Assembly: GCA_913043255.1 (NCBI GenBank)
Contig: CAJWLK010000010.1
Span: 24,016-88,015, forward strand
Length of the DNA stretch: 64,000 nucleotides
From: an uncultured Gemmatimonadota bacterium
GTDB lineage: Bacteria; Gemmatimonadota; Gemmatimonadetes; Palauibacterales; Palauibacteraceae
Direction of reading: 5' to 3'
Positions 34,579 through 43,915 of the stretch are shown here, piece after piece. Made by a program: the position numbers and the translations under genes. Under the pieces are notes generated by a model, which did no database searches, had not been told where the DNA came from, and was given only the letters and a program-made list of their open reading frames with translations. How positions within the stretch are numbered: position 1 is the first letter of the stretch; every line of letters begins with the position of its first letter.

Positions 34579-37044
34579 AAGTTCGGGTCGGCGGTATTTG
34601 AGGAAGAAGACGCCCTCCTTACCGCTTGAAACGACGACCGTACCACTTTTGAAGAAGGGATAGTTCGACCATGAGCCATCGAAAACGACAGACTCATCCC
34701 AGGGTACGGTGTCGAAAAAGCCGACCTCCTCCGGATTTTCGCGATCGCTAATGTCTAACACGCGTAACCCGCTAACATAGTTCGACTGATACATAAGATC
34801 GCCCACAATGTAGAGATTGTGGTCGATCGTAAACGTCTCACCAAAGTGTTCATTGACGAGCACAGGATCATCGAGATCGGAAACATCCCAAACGAGTGTA
34901 CGTGTTGCAGACATATCCGGTTCAGTGTCGGTTTCTTCTGCTCGTGCCACCGACGCGTCCTCGTCCAATTCGTCGTTCATGTAGAAGTGTCGGTGATCTT
35001 CAGTGATCCAGCCCTGATGGGCATATGTTACGTTCGGATAAGTTGCACTGGCGAGTGATACCGGGTTCTCCCTGTCCGTCACGTCGGCAATCGAAAGTGC
35101 TGTCTCATTTGAGCCGAAGCAGATCTCCTGACCAATGTGTTCAGTATCCGGTCCATCATAGACTATGCACATGGCGTCGTGTGCATAGCCCGTTCCGCGA
35201 CGTCCCGTTCCGACATCTTGGAAACAGCCAATGAAGGTTGGACTGGTCGGTTCTTCAATGTCCATCATATGGAGTCCGCCGCCACACGTTTCGCCTCCAC
35301 CGCTAGATCCGACAATGTACGCGACAGACGTTTCCTCGTTGATTACGACGTTATGTGCACTTGCGATCCCTTCGTATAGTGCATCGACATCAAATTCAAC
35401 GGGTGTGTCGCGGACATCTCGCAGTCGCGTAAGATCGAAAATCTGCATTCCGTGGTCACCTGCTCCATCCGCAACGATGAATGCATGGTTATTGAACACC
35501 TTAATATCACGCCACGAATTCGTCCGCGAACCCAACGTTTTTGCAAGGCTCCCGAGGTAGATTGGACTGTTGGGATTTGACACGTCGATGAACGCGGTAC
35601 CGTCGGTACGGCCCACAAGTGCGTATTCACGCCCAGTCTGTGGGTCGGCCCAACCCCAAACGTCATTTGTCTCAATACCACGATCCGTCCCGCCGATTGC
35701 GTCGAGTGGCATGAAGGACAGTACGTCGACTTGATCGCAGGTGAATTGGTCGGCCAGTCCGTTATCACCGCAGGTGACATCCGAGAGAGCTAAAAGCTCA
35801 CGTCGTTCCTCTGGGAGGAAGATCTTAGACGTCGAATTCCAAGTCCCGTCGTGATTTTCGAGCACGATGACGGATCCCAGTCCGGAGTCGTCCCACGGCT
35901 GTCCGATCACGGCGAGATCAGGAGTGGAGGCCATGGCCAACCCAAAGCCATCCCCGACATCTGAACCTTGCCCCGCCCGAATTTTTTTAGCTGCGCCGAA
36001 GGTTTCTGTCGCTGCATCCCAAGTGAAGGCATAGATCGCCCCTAGTCCATCAGCTCCTGGAGCCGAGATCCAGAGCTCGTTTCCGTGCCCGTGAAACGAC
36101 GCTCCGAAAAAGGCGCCAGGTTGGCGGTCGAATGCGGCGAGCTCGCCGGTTCGGACCCAGTCGCCTGTTGTCCGTCGTTCATAGCGTAATACGATTCCGG
36201 CTCCGCCATCAGCACCCGGCAGGCCAAGTAACGCATACGTGCCGTTGATGCCGACGCCCATGGAGATCCCTCCTCCGGCTGCTCCCGCCCCTGGTTGCGA
36301 CTCATCATCGGGAAGAGCAAGCCGAGCTTCTTGAGCCCAATTGCCTTCGTCATCTTGACCGAAAATGTACGCGGCACCTGGTATTGTTGGTCCACCGAAC
36401 GCGCCCACGATTACGCGCGCTCCATCCGTGTGAGCACCCCATCCAAAGAACTCCTGTTCTGGATGGGGGTCTGTGGGCGTGAGGATCGCTTGCTCCACCC
36501 ATGTTCCATCTGAGCTGCGTGTGAATACCCAAGCTGCACCCGTCGGAACAGCGCCATCCGCGTCGCTATACCCAAGAGCTGTGACAACGAACAAGTCATC
36601 CGCTAGGGATGCAAAGCGACCATAGGAAGATCCAAAGGGGACGCTTTCAGGTCGAATTTCAGAGTCATATGTCCAACCATTATCGCCATGCCCGTAGACG
36701 AGGACGCTGCCATCAGGCTCACCGTCCCCATTAGAATCAAGTGCTGTTGCACCGACTAGGAGTTGATTGTTGTCTTGGATGACGAAACGACCGAAGAAGT
36801 CTGCTCCTCTATTATCGGGCGCTTGAAGCGTGCCTGTCTGCACCCAACCAGAGTCGGAGTTCGAGTATATATATAGGGTTCGTGGGTTTCCATCGGGCCC
36901 AGGCCCGACGGGGTCGAACGGTTCCCCAATAAGGATCTCATTGTCGTTGAGCACAATTGTGCTCCCAAACTCCTGTGGTTGGACGGGAGTCGCACTCAGC
37001 CATGTAATGACGACCGCCGATACGAGTGCACGAAAACTATTCAT
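34570..37044 (-). CDS. Choice-of-anchor-B family beta-propeller protein (second copy)
   Basis: 824-residue secreted protein with a signal peptide (about 1-23, ending VQPQ). The first half (about 25-400) is made of FG-GAP-like propeller repeats (IYSNSDSGWVQTGTL, GDGFGLAMASTPDLAVIG). The second half (about 430-815) has LVIVD-type repeats with the block NDVWGWADPQTGREYALVG, FIVADGAGDHGMQIFDL, SAHNVVINEETSVAYIVGSSGGGETCGGGLHMM and HQGWITEDHRHFYMNDELDE. This is the choice-of-anchor-B architecture; the sorting signal is not obvious here. Enzymatic activity is unknown; a surface or periplasmic binding role is inferred. It is a clear paralogue of the product of 40346-42742. Confidence 0.85.
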   Translation of the reverse strand: MNSFRALVSAVVITWLSATPVQPQEFGSTIVLNDNEILIGEPFDPVGPGPDGNPRTLYIYSNSDSGWVQTGTLQAPDNRGADFFGRFVIQDNNQLLVGATALDSNGDGEPDGSVLVYGHGDNGWTYDSEIRPESVPFGSSYGRFASLADDLFVVTALGYSDADGAVPTGAAWVFTRSSDGTWVEQAILTPTDPHPEQEFFGWGAHTDGARVIVGAFGGPTIPGAAYIFGQDDEGNWAQEARLALPDDESQPGAGAAGGGISMGVGINGTYALLGLPGADGGAGIVLRYERRTTGDWVRTGELAAFDRQPGAFFGASFHGHGNELWISAPGADGLGAIYAFTWDAATETFGAAKKIRAGQGSDVGDGFGLAMASTPDLAVIGQPWDDSGLGSVIVLENHDGTWNSTSKIFLPEERRELLALSDVTCGDNGLADQFTCDQVDVLSFMPLDAIGGTDRGIETNDVWGWADPQTGREYALVGRTDGTAFIDVSNPNSPIYLGSLAKTLGSRTNSWRDIKVFNNHAFIVADGAGDHGMQIFDLTRLRDVRDTPVEFDVDALYEGIASAHNVVINEETSVAYIVGSSGGGETCGGGLHMMDIEEPTSPTFIGCFQDVGTGRRGTGYAHDAMCIVYDGPDTEHIGQEICFGSNETALSIADVTDRENPVSLASATYPNVTYAHQGWITEDHRHFYMNDELDEDASVARAEETDTEPDMSATRTLVWDVSDLDDPVLVNEHFGETFTIDHNLYIVGDLMYQSNYVSGLRVLDISDRENPEEVGFFDTVPWDESVVFDGSWSNYPFFKSGTVVVSSGKEGVFFLKYRRPELVP

Positions 37045-37223
37045 GTTAGCACCTGGGATGCGGGGTTAGAGGCCCGACATGGGAAGTGTCGGGGGGCGTT
37101 TCAAGATCGAGGTTAAAAGATACGGTAGAACCTTCAATTGCCTACCACCAGTGTTGTCTACTGAGTCCATAGGCTTACCGGTACTGAACGGTCTCTCATA
37201 CGGCCCTATGAAAAGAATCTCCC

Positions 37224-39173
37224 CTAATCACGAGGAGGCGAGTGACGTTCAAAGTAGTAGACACCGCCTCCAGCTCCGCCTGTCACGAGATCGAGGTCAC
37301 CATCTCCATCCAGATCGGCGAGTTCCGGTGTTACGAATGCGGGCAGGTCCGCTGCGGCGGGGAAAGGGGTTTCGATTTCTAGAAATTCAGGTACTGATGT
37401 ACTCCCGTCGTTCCGGAAGTAGAGAATGCCATCGGACTCGGTGCCGATGACCATGTCCAGGTCCGAGTCTCCATCAAAGTCCACAAGTTTCGGAAAACTT
37501 CGCCGGCCTACATCGATACCGCCGTATTCATCGCTCACAAGTTCAAACTGGGGCTTAGTGGCGGACCCAGTGTTCTTATAGTAGTTGATGGTGCCAGATG
37601 ATTCTCCGATGAACAGGTCGAGGTCTCCATCATTATCGATGTCACCTAGGGTCGGGGTCGCGTTCGAGCCGCGTGTGATCTCCACGAACGCCGAGTCAAT
37701 CAATTTGAAGTCTGGTTGGGTTGCTGACCCGACGTTCCGCAAATAGCGCAGTTCGTCTCGCCAAGTCCCCAGCAAGATGTCGAGGTCTCCGTCTCCGTCG
37801 AGGTCACCAAAGGCGGGAGCGTTATGATAAGCTCCATCTAGCTTGAATTCGCCCATTTTTTGAAAGTTGGCATCGGTGGATTTTCCGTTATTACGGAACA
37901 GAAAGACCTTTGAGTCAGAGAGATCCTGAGGATCGATCTTATTTGTCACGAAAAGATCCAGATCTCCATCTGCATCGAGATCGACGAGTGATACGACACT
38001 CTCGCTTCCAACATCGATCTGTGAAATGAAGCGACTGGTCGTGAGGGTAAAACTGCCGTCATGGTCTTGTTCAAACAGTAATAGGTTGTCCGCCGTAGTG
38101 GTGTTCCCATTGTACGCTCCTCCCAGAACTCCGAGTAGGAGGTCTAAATCGCCGTCTCTGTCAATATCCCCAAAGGTGGGGGCGTTGTATCCGCTGGTCT
38201 GAATCGGGTCATCCAAAGGAAACGGCTGGGGTGTTACTCGGAGATTGGGGGCCTCACAAGAGCCGGCATTTTCGATAAAGAGGAGACCGGCTTCGAAAAA
38301 ATCACCCCAAAACATGTCCACGTCGCCATCATCATCCACATCGGCAAGCGCCATCGTGTTTGCGCCGTGAAGGGTAGGGAAGTGCCTTCCTATTCCATCT
38401 TGAGGCTGAATGTTGCCGTCGTTTAGCGGTATGGGTATCCCACCTTGTGCTGCTGGATCGGCGATGATCTCAATGTCCTCGAACCGGTCTGTTATATGTC
38501 GGAAAGGCGAGGCATCATCCGTGATCACCCCAGTCGCTTCATATCGTGTTACGGTTCCTACGAGTCTCCCGATGAACAGATCCAGTCGCCCATCACAGTC
38601 AATGTCTGCAGCGTTTGGGATATTCTGACGATCAGAGAAAATTGGTTCCCCTCGTGTGTCCCGGAGCGTGTCTGCAATCAATTCGAAATTTGGTTGACCG
38701 ACGGTGCCGGTATTTCGGTAAAGTTTCATGTAGCTAAACGGTGACTCGGCTAAGAGGTCTCGGTCACCGTCTGCATCTACATCGACGAACCGATACCACT
38801 CGCCCACTTGCAGGGATGAAAATACGTCTGGTCGCCAAGTGTGCTTTGGGCCGTTTGGAGTATCCTCGCGTTCGAAGTAGAGGAGGCGGTCCGTAGTCTC
38901 CTGAACGACAAGATCAATGTCGCCGTCCAAATCGATATCAGCCCACTGCGGTCGGGGGACGTTGAAGCCGCCGAGAAACGGGATTTCATAGGGTGTCCCA
39001 TCTTCCCGGAGTACGGGGAAAGGTGTGAGCGAACGTTCCCACCCCCCTGACGTTCCTGCACCGTGTCGTTCTGGGTCCGGTTGGCCCACGTCGGCTATGC
39101 GGCCAGAAGCACACCCCGAGAGGGCACCGATGCTCAATATAAGAGCGCATGTAATCTTGGTTCGGACAAGCAT
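37224..39173 (-). CDS. FG-GAP/VCBS repeat lipoprotein
   Basis: 649-residue lipoprotein: the signal peptide ends in lipobox LSGC with Cys at residue 21. The mature chain carries about ten Ca-binding-type repeats of the pattern GDxDxDGDLDLxxG (for example ADIDLDGDIDL, GDLDGDGDLDILL, VDFDGDSDLDM), forming one or more beta-propellers. No ASPIC/UnbV domain is seen, unlike the lipoproteins at 46982 and 53693. I start it at ATG 39173, eight bases after the stop of the YVTN gene, because this gives the lipoprotein signal; the frame remains open upstream within that gene. The aspartates may bind calcium. Function unknown. Confidence 0.83.
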   Translation of the reverse strand: MLVRTKITCALILSIGALSGCASGRIADVGQPDPERHGAGTSGGWERSLTPFPVLREDGTPYEIPFLGGFNVPRPQWADIDLDGDIDLVVQETTDRLLYFEREDTPNGPKHTWRPDVFSSLQVGEWYRFVDVDADGDRDLLAESPFSYMKLYRNTGTVGQPNFELIADTLRDTRGEPIFSDRQNIPNAADIDCDGRLDLFIGRLVGTVTRYEATGVITDDASPFRHITDRFEDIEIIADPAAQGGIPIPLNDGNIQPQDGIGRHFPTLHGANTMALADVDDDGDVDMFWGDFFEAGLLFIENAGSCEAPNLRVTPQPFPLDDPIQTSGYNAPTFGDIDRDGDLDLLLGVLGGAYNGNTTTADNLLLFEQDHDGSFTLTTSRFISQIDVGSESVVSLVDLDADGDLDLFVTNKIDPQDLSDSKVFLFRNNGKSTDANFQKMGEFKLDGAYHNAPAFGDLDGDGDLDILLGTWRDELRYLRNVGSATQPDFKLIDSAFVEITRGSNATPTLGDIDNDGDLDLFIGESSGTINYYKNTGSATKPQFELVSDEYGGIDVGRRSFPKLVDFDGDSDLDMVIGTESDGILYFRNDGSTSVPEFLEIETPFPAAADLPAFVTPELADLDGDGDLDLVTGGAGGGVYYFERHSPPRD

Positions 39174-39180
39174 TACGAGA

Positions 39181-40323
39181 TCAACGAGGGTTGGACGCAA
39201 GCCCCACACCAGCTGCGTAGGGGGGGGTCTCAATGACATCAATAATGTTTCGTGTCGCTGTATCGATAACGACAACCGTGCCGCCAGGCGCACCGTACCC
39301 CAACTGATCTTTCGATGAGTATGTGCCCCGTTCATTTCGGTTTGCCACGTATAGGCGAGACCCGTCTGCTGAGAGAGCACTTCCATGTGGCTCAGCAAGA
39401 CCATTTCCGCTAACGACGTCTGCCACAGACCAGTCCTGCGTATCTATGAGGGTGACCTCGTTTGCTCCTAAGTTTCCGAACCAAATCCAACGCCCATCGT
39501 GTGACCATGAGGGGTGCCATGGACGTGCTCCGACGGAAATCTCGTGCTTTAGCTCTGGGTTACTAGGGTCGGACACGTCAAAGACTAGAAGTTTGGCTGT
39601 CATCTCGGCCGTTGCGACTAGTGTTTTTCCGTCTGGAGAAACAGCGTACTGCACTATGACGTGTGGTTGTCGTTGAGATCCAGGAAGCCGTAATAGCTCA
39701 ACCTGCCCACTCTCCACTTCAATGCTTACGATAGAGTTTTCGCCTAAGCTTCCGGTAAATATCCATGCGCCGTTCGGTGTTGTTGAAAGTGCGTGTGGTC
39801 GCGGAATGAAGACGTCGAACTCTTCAATCTCCATCGAAGTTCGGTCGATTCGTCCGATCCTCTGTGGAGGATTTACCGCGGCCATCGACCGGCCAACGAA
39901 AAGCCAGTTTTCAATAGGGTGGAGTGCTAAGAGTCCAGGTCGCTCGAACTCAACGCTCGCGACAAGTTCATTATTGCGGTTGAATTTTAGGATTTGGTTC
40001 GCAGCGATGAGTGATACATACCAGAATGAGCCGTCGGGCTCGACCACGAGGTGGTGAGGTTTTGCGTTGGCACCGTAGCCCATCTTCTCAAGGTCGATAA
40101 TCTCTGCGACCGTGTGAGTGCTCAAATCAATGACTGTTATCGCCGCCGCCTCTTGGTTTGCGACGTAAAGGAACGGCCCGTCTTCAGTTTGTGCACGTGC
40201 GGCATCTAATGTGACTGCTTTTGTGCGCGCATATACCCCGCCAACCGTTCCGATGAGGAAGATAGAAACGCACAGTACTGACTTTGTTAGTCCATTCATA
40301 TGAAATGGTTTACGAGTTTTCAT
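39181..40323 (-). CDS. Exported YVTN/YncE-type beta-propeller protein
   Basis: 380-residue secreted propeller with a signal peptide (about 9-32, GLTKSVLCVSIFLIGTVGGVYA). About seven blades are visible: PFLYVANQEAAAITVIDLST, SFWYVSLIAANQILKF, NWLFVGRSMAAVNPP, AWIFTGSLGENSIVSIE, TLVATAEMTAKLLVFDV, WIWFGNLGANEVTLID and RLYVANRNERGTY. Such proteins resemble YncE or the non-catalytic part of nitrous-oxide-reductase-like propellers; no metal ligands were recognised. An extended -10 promoter lies only nine bases before its ATG, suggesting a leaderless transcript. Confidence 0.83.
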   Translation of the reverse strand: MKTRKPFHMNGLTKSVLCVSIFLIGTVGGVYARTKAVTLDAARAQTEDGPFLYVANQEAAAITVIDLSTHTVAEIIDLEKMGYGANAKPHHLVVEPDGSFWYVSLIAANQILKFNRNNELVASVEFERPGLLALHPIENWLFVGRSMAAVNPPQRIGRIDRTSMEIEEFDVFIPRPHALSTTPNGAWIFTGSLGENSIVSIEVESGQVELLRLPGSQRQPHVIVQYAVSPDGKTLVATAEMTAKLLVFDVSDPSNPELKHEISVGARPWHPSWSHDGRWIWFGNLGANEVTLIDTQDWSVADVVSGNGLAEPHGSALSADGSRLYVANRNERGTYSSKDQLGYGAPGGTVVVIDTATRNIIDVIETPPYAAGVGLASNPR

Positions 40324-40332
40324 CGTACGTTG

Positions 40333-40341
40333 ATTATACCA
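40333..40341 (-). promoter_or_regulatory. Extended -10 promoter for the YVTN propeller gene
   Basis: On the reverse strand the bases read TGGTATAAT, a perfect -10 hexamer (40333-40338) with the TG extension. No good -35 is found at 17 bases. A start site seven bases downstream would fall two to four bases before the ATG at 40323. The upstream gene ends at 40346, so this would allow separate expression of the downstream genes. Confidence 0.45.
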
Positions 40342-40345
40342 TGTG

Positions 40346-42742
40346 TTACGGGATCAATTCTGGCTTTTGGTACTTAACCATGAATAGGCCCTCGTTCCCG
40401 CTCGTTACGATGATTGTTCCGCTGGCAAAGTATGGGTAGTTACTCCATGATCCGCCCATTGAAGGTCCTTCTGCGTAGGGCACTGTATCAAGGAAACCAA
40501 CCTCAGTCGGATCCTCGGGGTTGCTCACATCAAGAATTCTTAGCCCGCTATTATAGTTCGATTGGTACATCAGATTGTCCACGATATATATGTTGTGGTC
40601 GCTTGCGGTCGATTCACCAAAATGCTCTTTGACCAGTATGGGATCGTCAAGGTCGGTAATGTCGAAGATCATCGTCCGGGTACCCGGGAACTCAGTTTGC
40701 AGCTCGTCGAGTTCGTCACCCAGATAGAAGTAACGGTGGTCTTCGGTGACCCATCCCTGGTGCGCATACCCGATGCTTGGATACGACCCGGTCGAGAGTG
40801 CTATCGGATTCGCCTTATCAGTTACATCCGCAATAGAGATCGCATCTTCATTCGACCCAATACAGATCTCTTTACCAGTATGCTCAGTATCGGGACCGTC
40901 GTAGACGAGGCACTGTGCATCATGCGAGTACCCAGTTTTCCTCCGTCCCGTGCTCGTATCGGCAAAGCAGCCTGCAAACGTTGGTTCTGTGGGTTCTTCG
41001 ATCTGGATCATATGGAGGCCACCGCCGCAGGTCTCGCCTCCACCACTTGATCCAACGCTATATGCGAAGCCCGATCCTTCGTTTATCACGATGTTGTGTG
41101 CGGAGGCTATGCCGTCATAATGAGCATCTGCCTCAAAGGTGATCGGTTCGCTCCCGACTTCGCGTAGTCGCGCGAGGTTAAAGACCTGCATCCCATGTTC
41201 CCCTGCACCATCAGATACGATAAACGCGTGGTTTTTGTAGACCTTTATATCTCGCCACGTGCTTCCATTTGCACCCTCGGTCATGAGGAGGCGTCCTATA
41301 TAGCGTGGGTTCTCAGCATCGGTAATGTCGACAAATGAAGCCTGGTCAGTTAGGCCCACGAGTGCATATTCCCGGCCTGTTTGTGGATCGCTCCAGCCCC
41401 ATACATCGTTCACACGAACGCCACGTTTAGCCCCAAGCGTTTGAACGGGCATGAATGACAGGATATTAATCTCACTGCAGTCGAAATCAGCCGAAACACC
41501 TTCTTCACAACCGACTTCGTGTCCGTTAATAGCGGCATAATTCTGTGTGTCACCCCATACTTCATCGGTCTCAATCCACTCTCCATTGACCTGCTCGAAG
41601 ATATACGCTGTACCCCAACGGTAGTCCTTACCACCAGCCACGATCGCAGCGATGTTGCCTTGGACCGCGATCCGTGATCCAAACCCATCCCTTTCTCCAG
41701 CGTTCGATGGACTGAGTACGTCGCGCAGAATGAGGCTCCCCGTTTCGGTTCTTCCATAGCGGAGAACCTGTCCCTCCCCTTGGTCGCCAATGGTGCTACC
41801 GCCGATCCACAACTCCTCTTCTGTCGTGCTGAAAGACGACGGGAACCCTCCGCCAAATCGCCCTCCTGAACCTAGGACGGGTGGAAAAAACTGGTTAGAG
41901 AGGGCCCAGCTATCACCTTCCAGGGCAAACGAGTATGCACCACCAATACCACCCAACCCGCCACCGCCAACTAAGAGTCCCGTCCCTTCCTCCGTTGGGA
42001 GTGCAAATAGTTCACTCCCAAAATTTCCGCCTTGGGTTGGGCGTGGAGCGTTCAAGGGTTCAAGTGTCGAATGAGAAGCCCATTCTCCGTTCTCCCCGCG
42101 AACGAAGAAGTAGACTGACCCTGCTCCTCTGATGTTGTTGACCGTAGCACCGGGCGCCCCGACTGCTGCTACTTGCCCGTTCGTAAGAATAGCTGGTCCC
42201 AATCCATCTCCAGTTGCCAGTTCCGGGGGGGACAGTTCACCCACCTCCGTCCACCCTGAGTCATTGCCCTCAAAAGCAAAGACTCTCCCCGCGGTTGACA
42301 TGCCACCGTATCTGCGCGGATTCGTAGCTGCGACCAATGCCACATTGCCATTGATCGCACCACTTAATCCAAACACTAAGTTGTCGGGGACCAAAGCAGA
42401 GGTGAGGGTTGCGACTTCCTCCCACTCCCCATCAATCCGTTTGAAGACGTAAGAAGCCCCTGGTGATCCCACTAGCATCATATTGTCGGAGACAGACAGA
42501 GAGGTTCCGAATGAGCCGCCTTTTTCGGCACCTGCAGGTACGAGAGTGTTAGCTACGCCCCACCCATCTTGGCCCTTTTCATAGACGTATACGGCCCCGG
42601 TCGAAGTAGGACCGCCTCGCTCCGCCACTAAGACCTGATTGGAGTGGACGGCGACGCCAGACCCAAAGCCCTGACCGGCTAGGGGGAGCGCACACATGGC
42701 GAGTGTCGTAATGCATGTTACAAGCTTAAGCAGGGTATGCAT
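40346..42742 (-). CDS. Choice-of-anchor-B family beta-propeller protein (first copy)
   Basis: 798-residue secreted protein, paralogous over its whole length to the product of 34570-37044. The signal peptide is residues 1-24 (CITTLAMCALPLAGQ). N-terminal FG-GAP-like repeats (about 25-385, for example GSFGTSLSVSDNMMLVGSPG) are followed by the LVIVD half with NDVWGWSDPQTGREYALVG, FIVSDGAGEHGMQVFNL, SAHNIVINEGSGFAYSVGSSGGGETCGGGLHMI and HQGWVTEDHRYFYLGDELDE. The start ATG at 42742 has a strong GGAAGG site and gives the signal peptide. Four cysteines around the ETCGGG block and downstream CF and CLVYDGP are shared by both copies. Function unknown. Confidence 0.85.
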   Translation of the reverse strand: MHTLLKLVTCITTLAMCALPLAGQGFGSGVAVHSNQVLVAERGGPTSTGAVYVYEKGQDGWGVANTLVPAGAEKGGSFGTSLSVSDNMMLVGSPGASYVFKRIDGEWEEVATLTSALVPDNLVFGLSGAINGNVALVAATNPRRYGGMSTAGRVFAFEGNDSGWTEVGELSPPELATGDGLGPAILTNGQVAAVGAPGATVNNIRGAGSVYFFVRGENGEWASHSTLEPLNAPRPTQGGNFGSELFALPTEEGTGLLVGGGGLGGIGGAYSFALEGDSWALSNQFFPPVLGSGGRFGGGFPSSFSTTEEELWIGGSTIGDQGEGQVLRYGRTETGSLILRDVLSPSNAGERDGFGSRIAVQGNIAAIVAGGKDYRWGTAYIFEQVNGEWIETDEVWGDTQNYAAINGHEVGCEEGVSADFDCSEINILSFMPVQTLGAKRGVRVNDVWGWSDPQTGREYALVGLTDQASFVDITDAENPRYIGRLLMTEGANGSTWRDIKVYKNHAFIVSDGAGEHGMQVFNLARLREVGSEPITFEADAHYDGIASAHNIVINEGSGFAYSVGSSGGGETCGGGLHMIQIEEPTEPTFAGCFADTSTGRRKTGYSHDAQCLVYDGPDTEHTGKEICIGSNEDAISIADVTDKANPIALSTGSYPSIGYAHQGWVTEDHRYFYLGDELDELQTEFPGTRTMIFDITDLDDPILVKEHFGESTASDHNIYIVDNLMYQSNYNSGLRILDVSNPEDPTEVGFLDTVPYAEGPSMGGSWSNYPYFASGTIIVTSGNEGLFMVKYQKPELIP

Positions 42743-43094
42743 GGTAACCTTCCATTGGGGCGTGTGTGAGGACTCTAGAGAAGGTGCACCCAATAAGCGG
42801 TGGCATCTAGAGCTTTTTATCGAATGTTCACAACTATCTGACATCTAATTATATCCGTAAAGACATTAGTTCTATTCACTCGATGATCTTGGTCAACCGT
42901 CCTGTCGGCAACAGATGTTTACATTATCTATAGTGTACCTAAAATCTGCTGTGTCGACACTATGGTATGAAGGTGTGGATTTATGAGTGAGCTAGTAGCC
43001 GTGAAGGAGGGGGTTGATAACACTGTGGTCTTAACCTTTTTACTTTCATTGGTCCCACTCCGTGCTCAACTATGACCATAATGTCCAACAGAAC
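42743..43094. other. 352-base intergenic region between divergent genes
   Basis: No gene of normal size is seen. A plausible forward promoter TTTACA (42918-42923), 16 bases, TAAAAT (42940-42945) lies in its centre. A strong ribosome-site-like GGAGGGGG (43005-43012) is followed by a GTG frame (43025-43075) of only 16 codons whose product looks like a signal peptide (VVLTFLLSLVPLRA) and stops inside the start region of the hydrolase gene. No tRNA or riboswitch fold was recognised. Confidence 0.4.
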
Positions 43095-43910
43095 ATGAAT
43101 CTCATGTTACAACCCAAGATACACCACCATATGGTGGGAGATCAGCGCGCGGTTAATTGGGTCTATGTGTTGCATGGAATTTTTGGGGCAGGGCGCAACT
43201 GGACCTCGTTTGCCCGTAGGCTCGTTGAGGCCAGACCTGAATGGGGTGTTGTCCTAGTTGACTTGCGACAGCATGGACATTCGCAAGGCTTCAAGCCGCC
43301 TCACACGCTCGAGGCTTGTGCCCATGATATCCGAGAATTGGCTGAATCAATGCGGCACCCCCCCAAGGTAATTCTAGGCCACTCCTTCGGGGGTAAGGTC
43401 GCGCTTATGGCGACTCTAGTACTTCCCCCATCTCAAGTCTGGGTGATTGATTCTTCGCCGTCCAGTCGGATCCCGAGTGGCGGTGCCTATCAAATGCTGG
43501 AGATCCTCAAGCGTCTACCTGGTCCATTTCGTGACCGTAGGGAAGCAGTCGAATCTCTTCAGGATGAAGGCGTTGCGGAACATGTCGCGCACTGGATGGC
43601 TACCAATCTAGAGGCTGACGGGAGGGGGTATTCTTGGTGTTTCGAGCTTGCTGACATCGAGTCGATGATGAGCGATTTTTTTCGTCAGGATCTTTGGGAG
43701 ATTGTGGAAGATCCTCACCAGGCTTCGGAGATTCATCTGGTGAGAGCTACTAAATCGGATGTCGTACCAATTGAGGATTTGCAGCGATTTGATCGAAGCA
43801 ATCTAAACGGGCGGATATTTGGGCATGAGGTGAGCGGAGGACACTGGCTCCACGTGGATAATCCTGATGACTTACATATCCTTATTCAAGATCGATTACC
43901 TGGAGTATAA
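43095..43910 (+). CDS. Alpha/beta-fold hydrolase (YbfF/ABHD11-like)
   Basis: 271-residue serine hydrolase. The oxyanion strand LHGIFGAGRNWTSFARRL, DLRQHGHS, and the nucleophile elbow GHSFGGKVAL (Ser) are canonical. The acid and the final histidine in SGGHWLHVDNPDDL complete the triad. The HG(I/L)FG...NW and DLR(N/Q)HG pattern is that of the YbfF/ABHD11 esterase group. It probably cleaves an acyl ester; the substrate is unknown. The start is uncertain: GTG 43062, ATG 43095 or ATG 43104, none with a convincing ribosome site. It converges with the DUF885 gene. Confidence 0.88.
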   Translation: MNLMLQPKIHHHMVGDQRAVNWVYVLHGIFGAGRNWTSFARRLVEARPEWGVVLVDLRQHGHSQGFKPPHTLEACAHDIRELAESMRHPPKVILGHSFGGKVALMATLVLPPSQVWVIDSSPSSRIPSGGAYQMLEILKRLPGPFRDRREAVESLQDEGVAEHVAHWMATNLEADGRGYSWCFELADIESMMSDFFRQDLWEIVEDPHQASEIHLVRATKSDVVPIEDLQRFDRSNLNGRIFGHEVSGGHWLHVDNPDDLHILIQDRLPGV

Positions 43911-43915
43911 CTGTG

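Noticed and set aside
43025..43075. A secreted mini-protein behind the strong GGAGGGGG site
   Set aside because: Only a signal-peptide-like 16 codons are present before a stop; it may be a remnant of a lost gene start, but no continuing frame was found.
43095..43910. The alpha/beta hydrolase as the missing MenH
   Set aside because: It is 15 kb from the men genes and its motifs (HGIFGAGRNW, DLRQHGHS) match the YbfF/ABHD11 group rather than SHCHC synthase.
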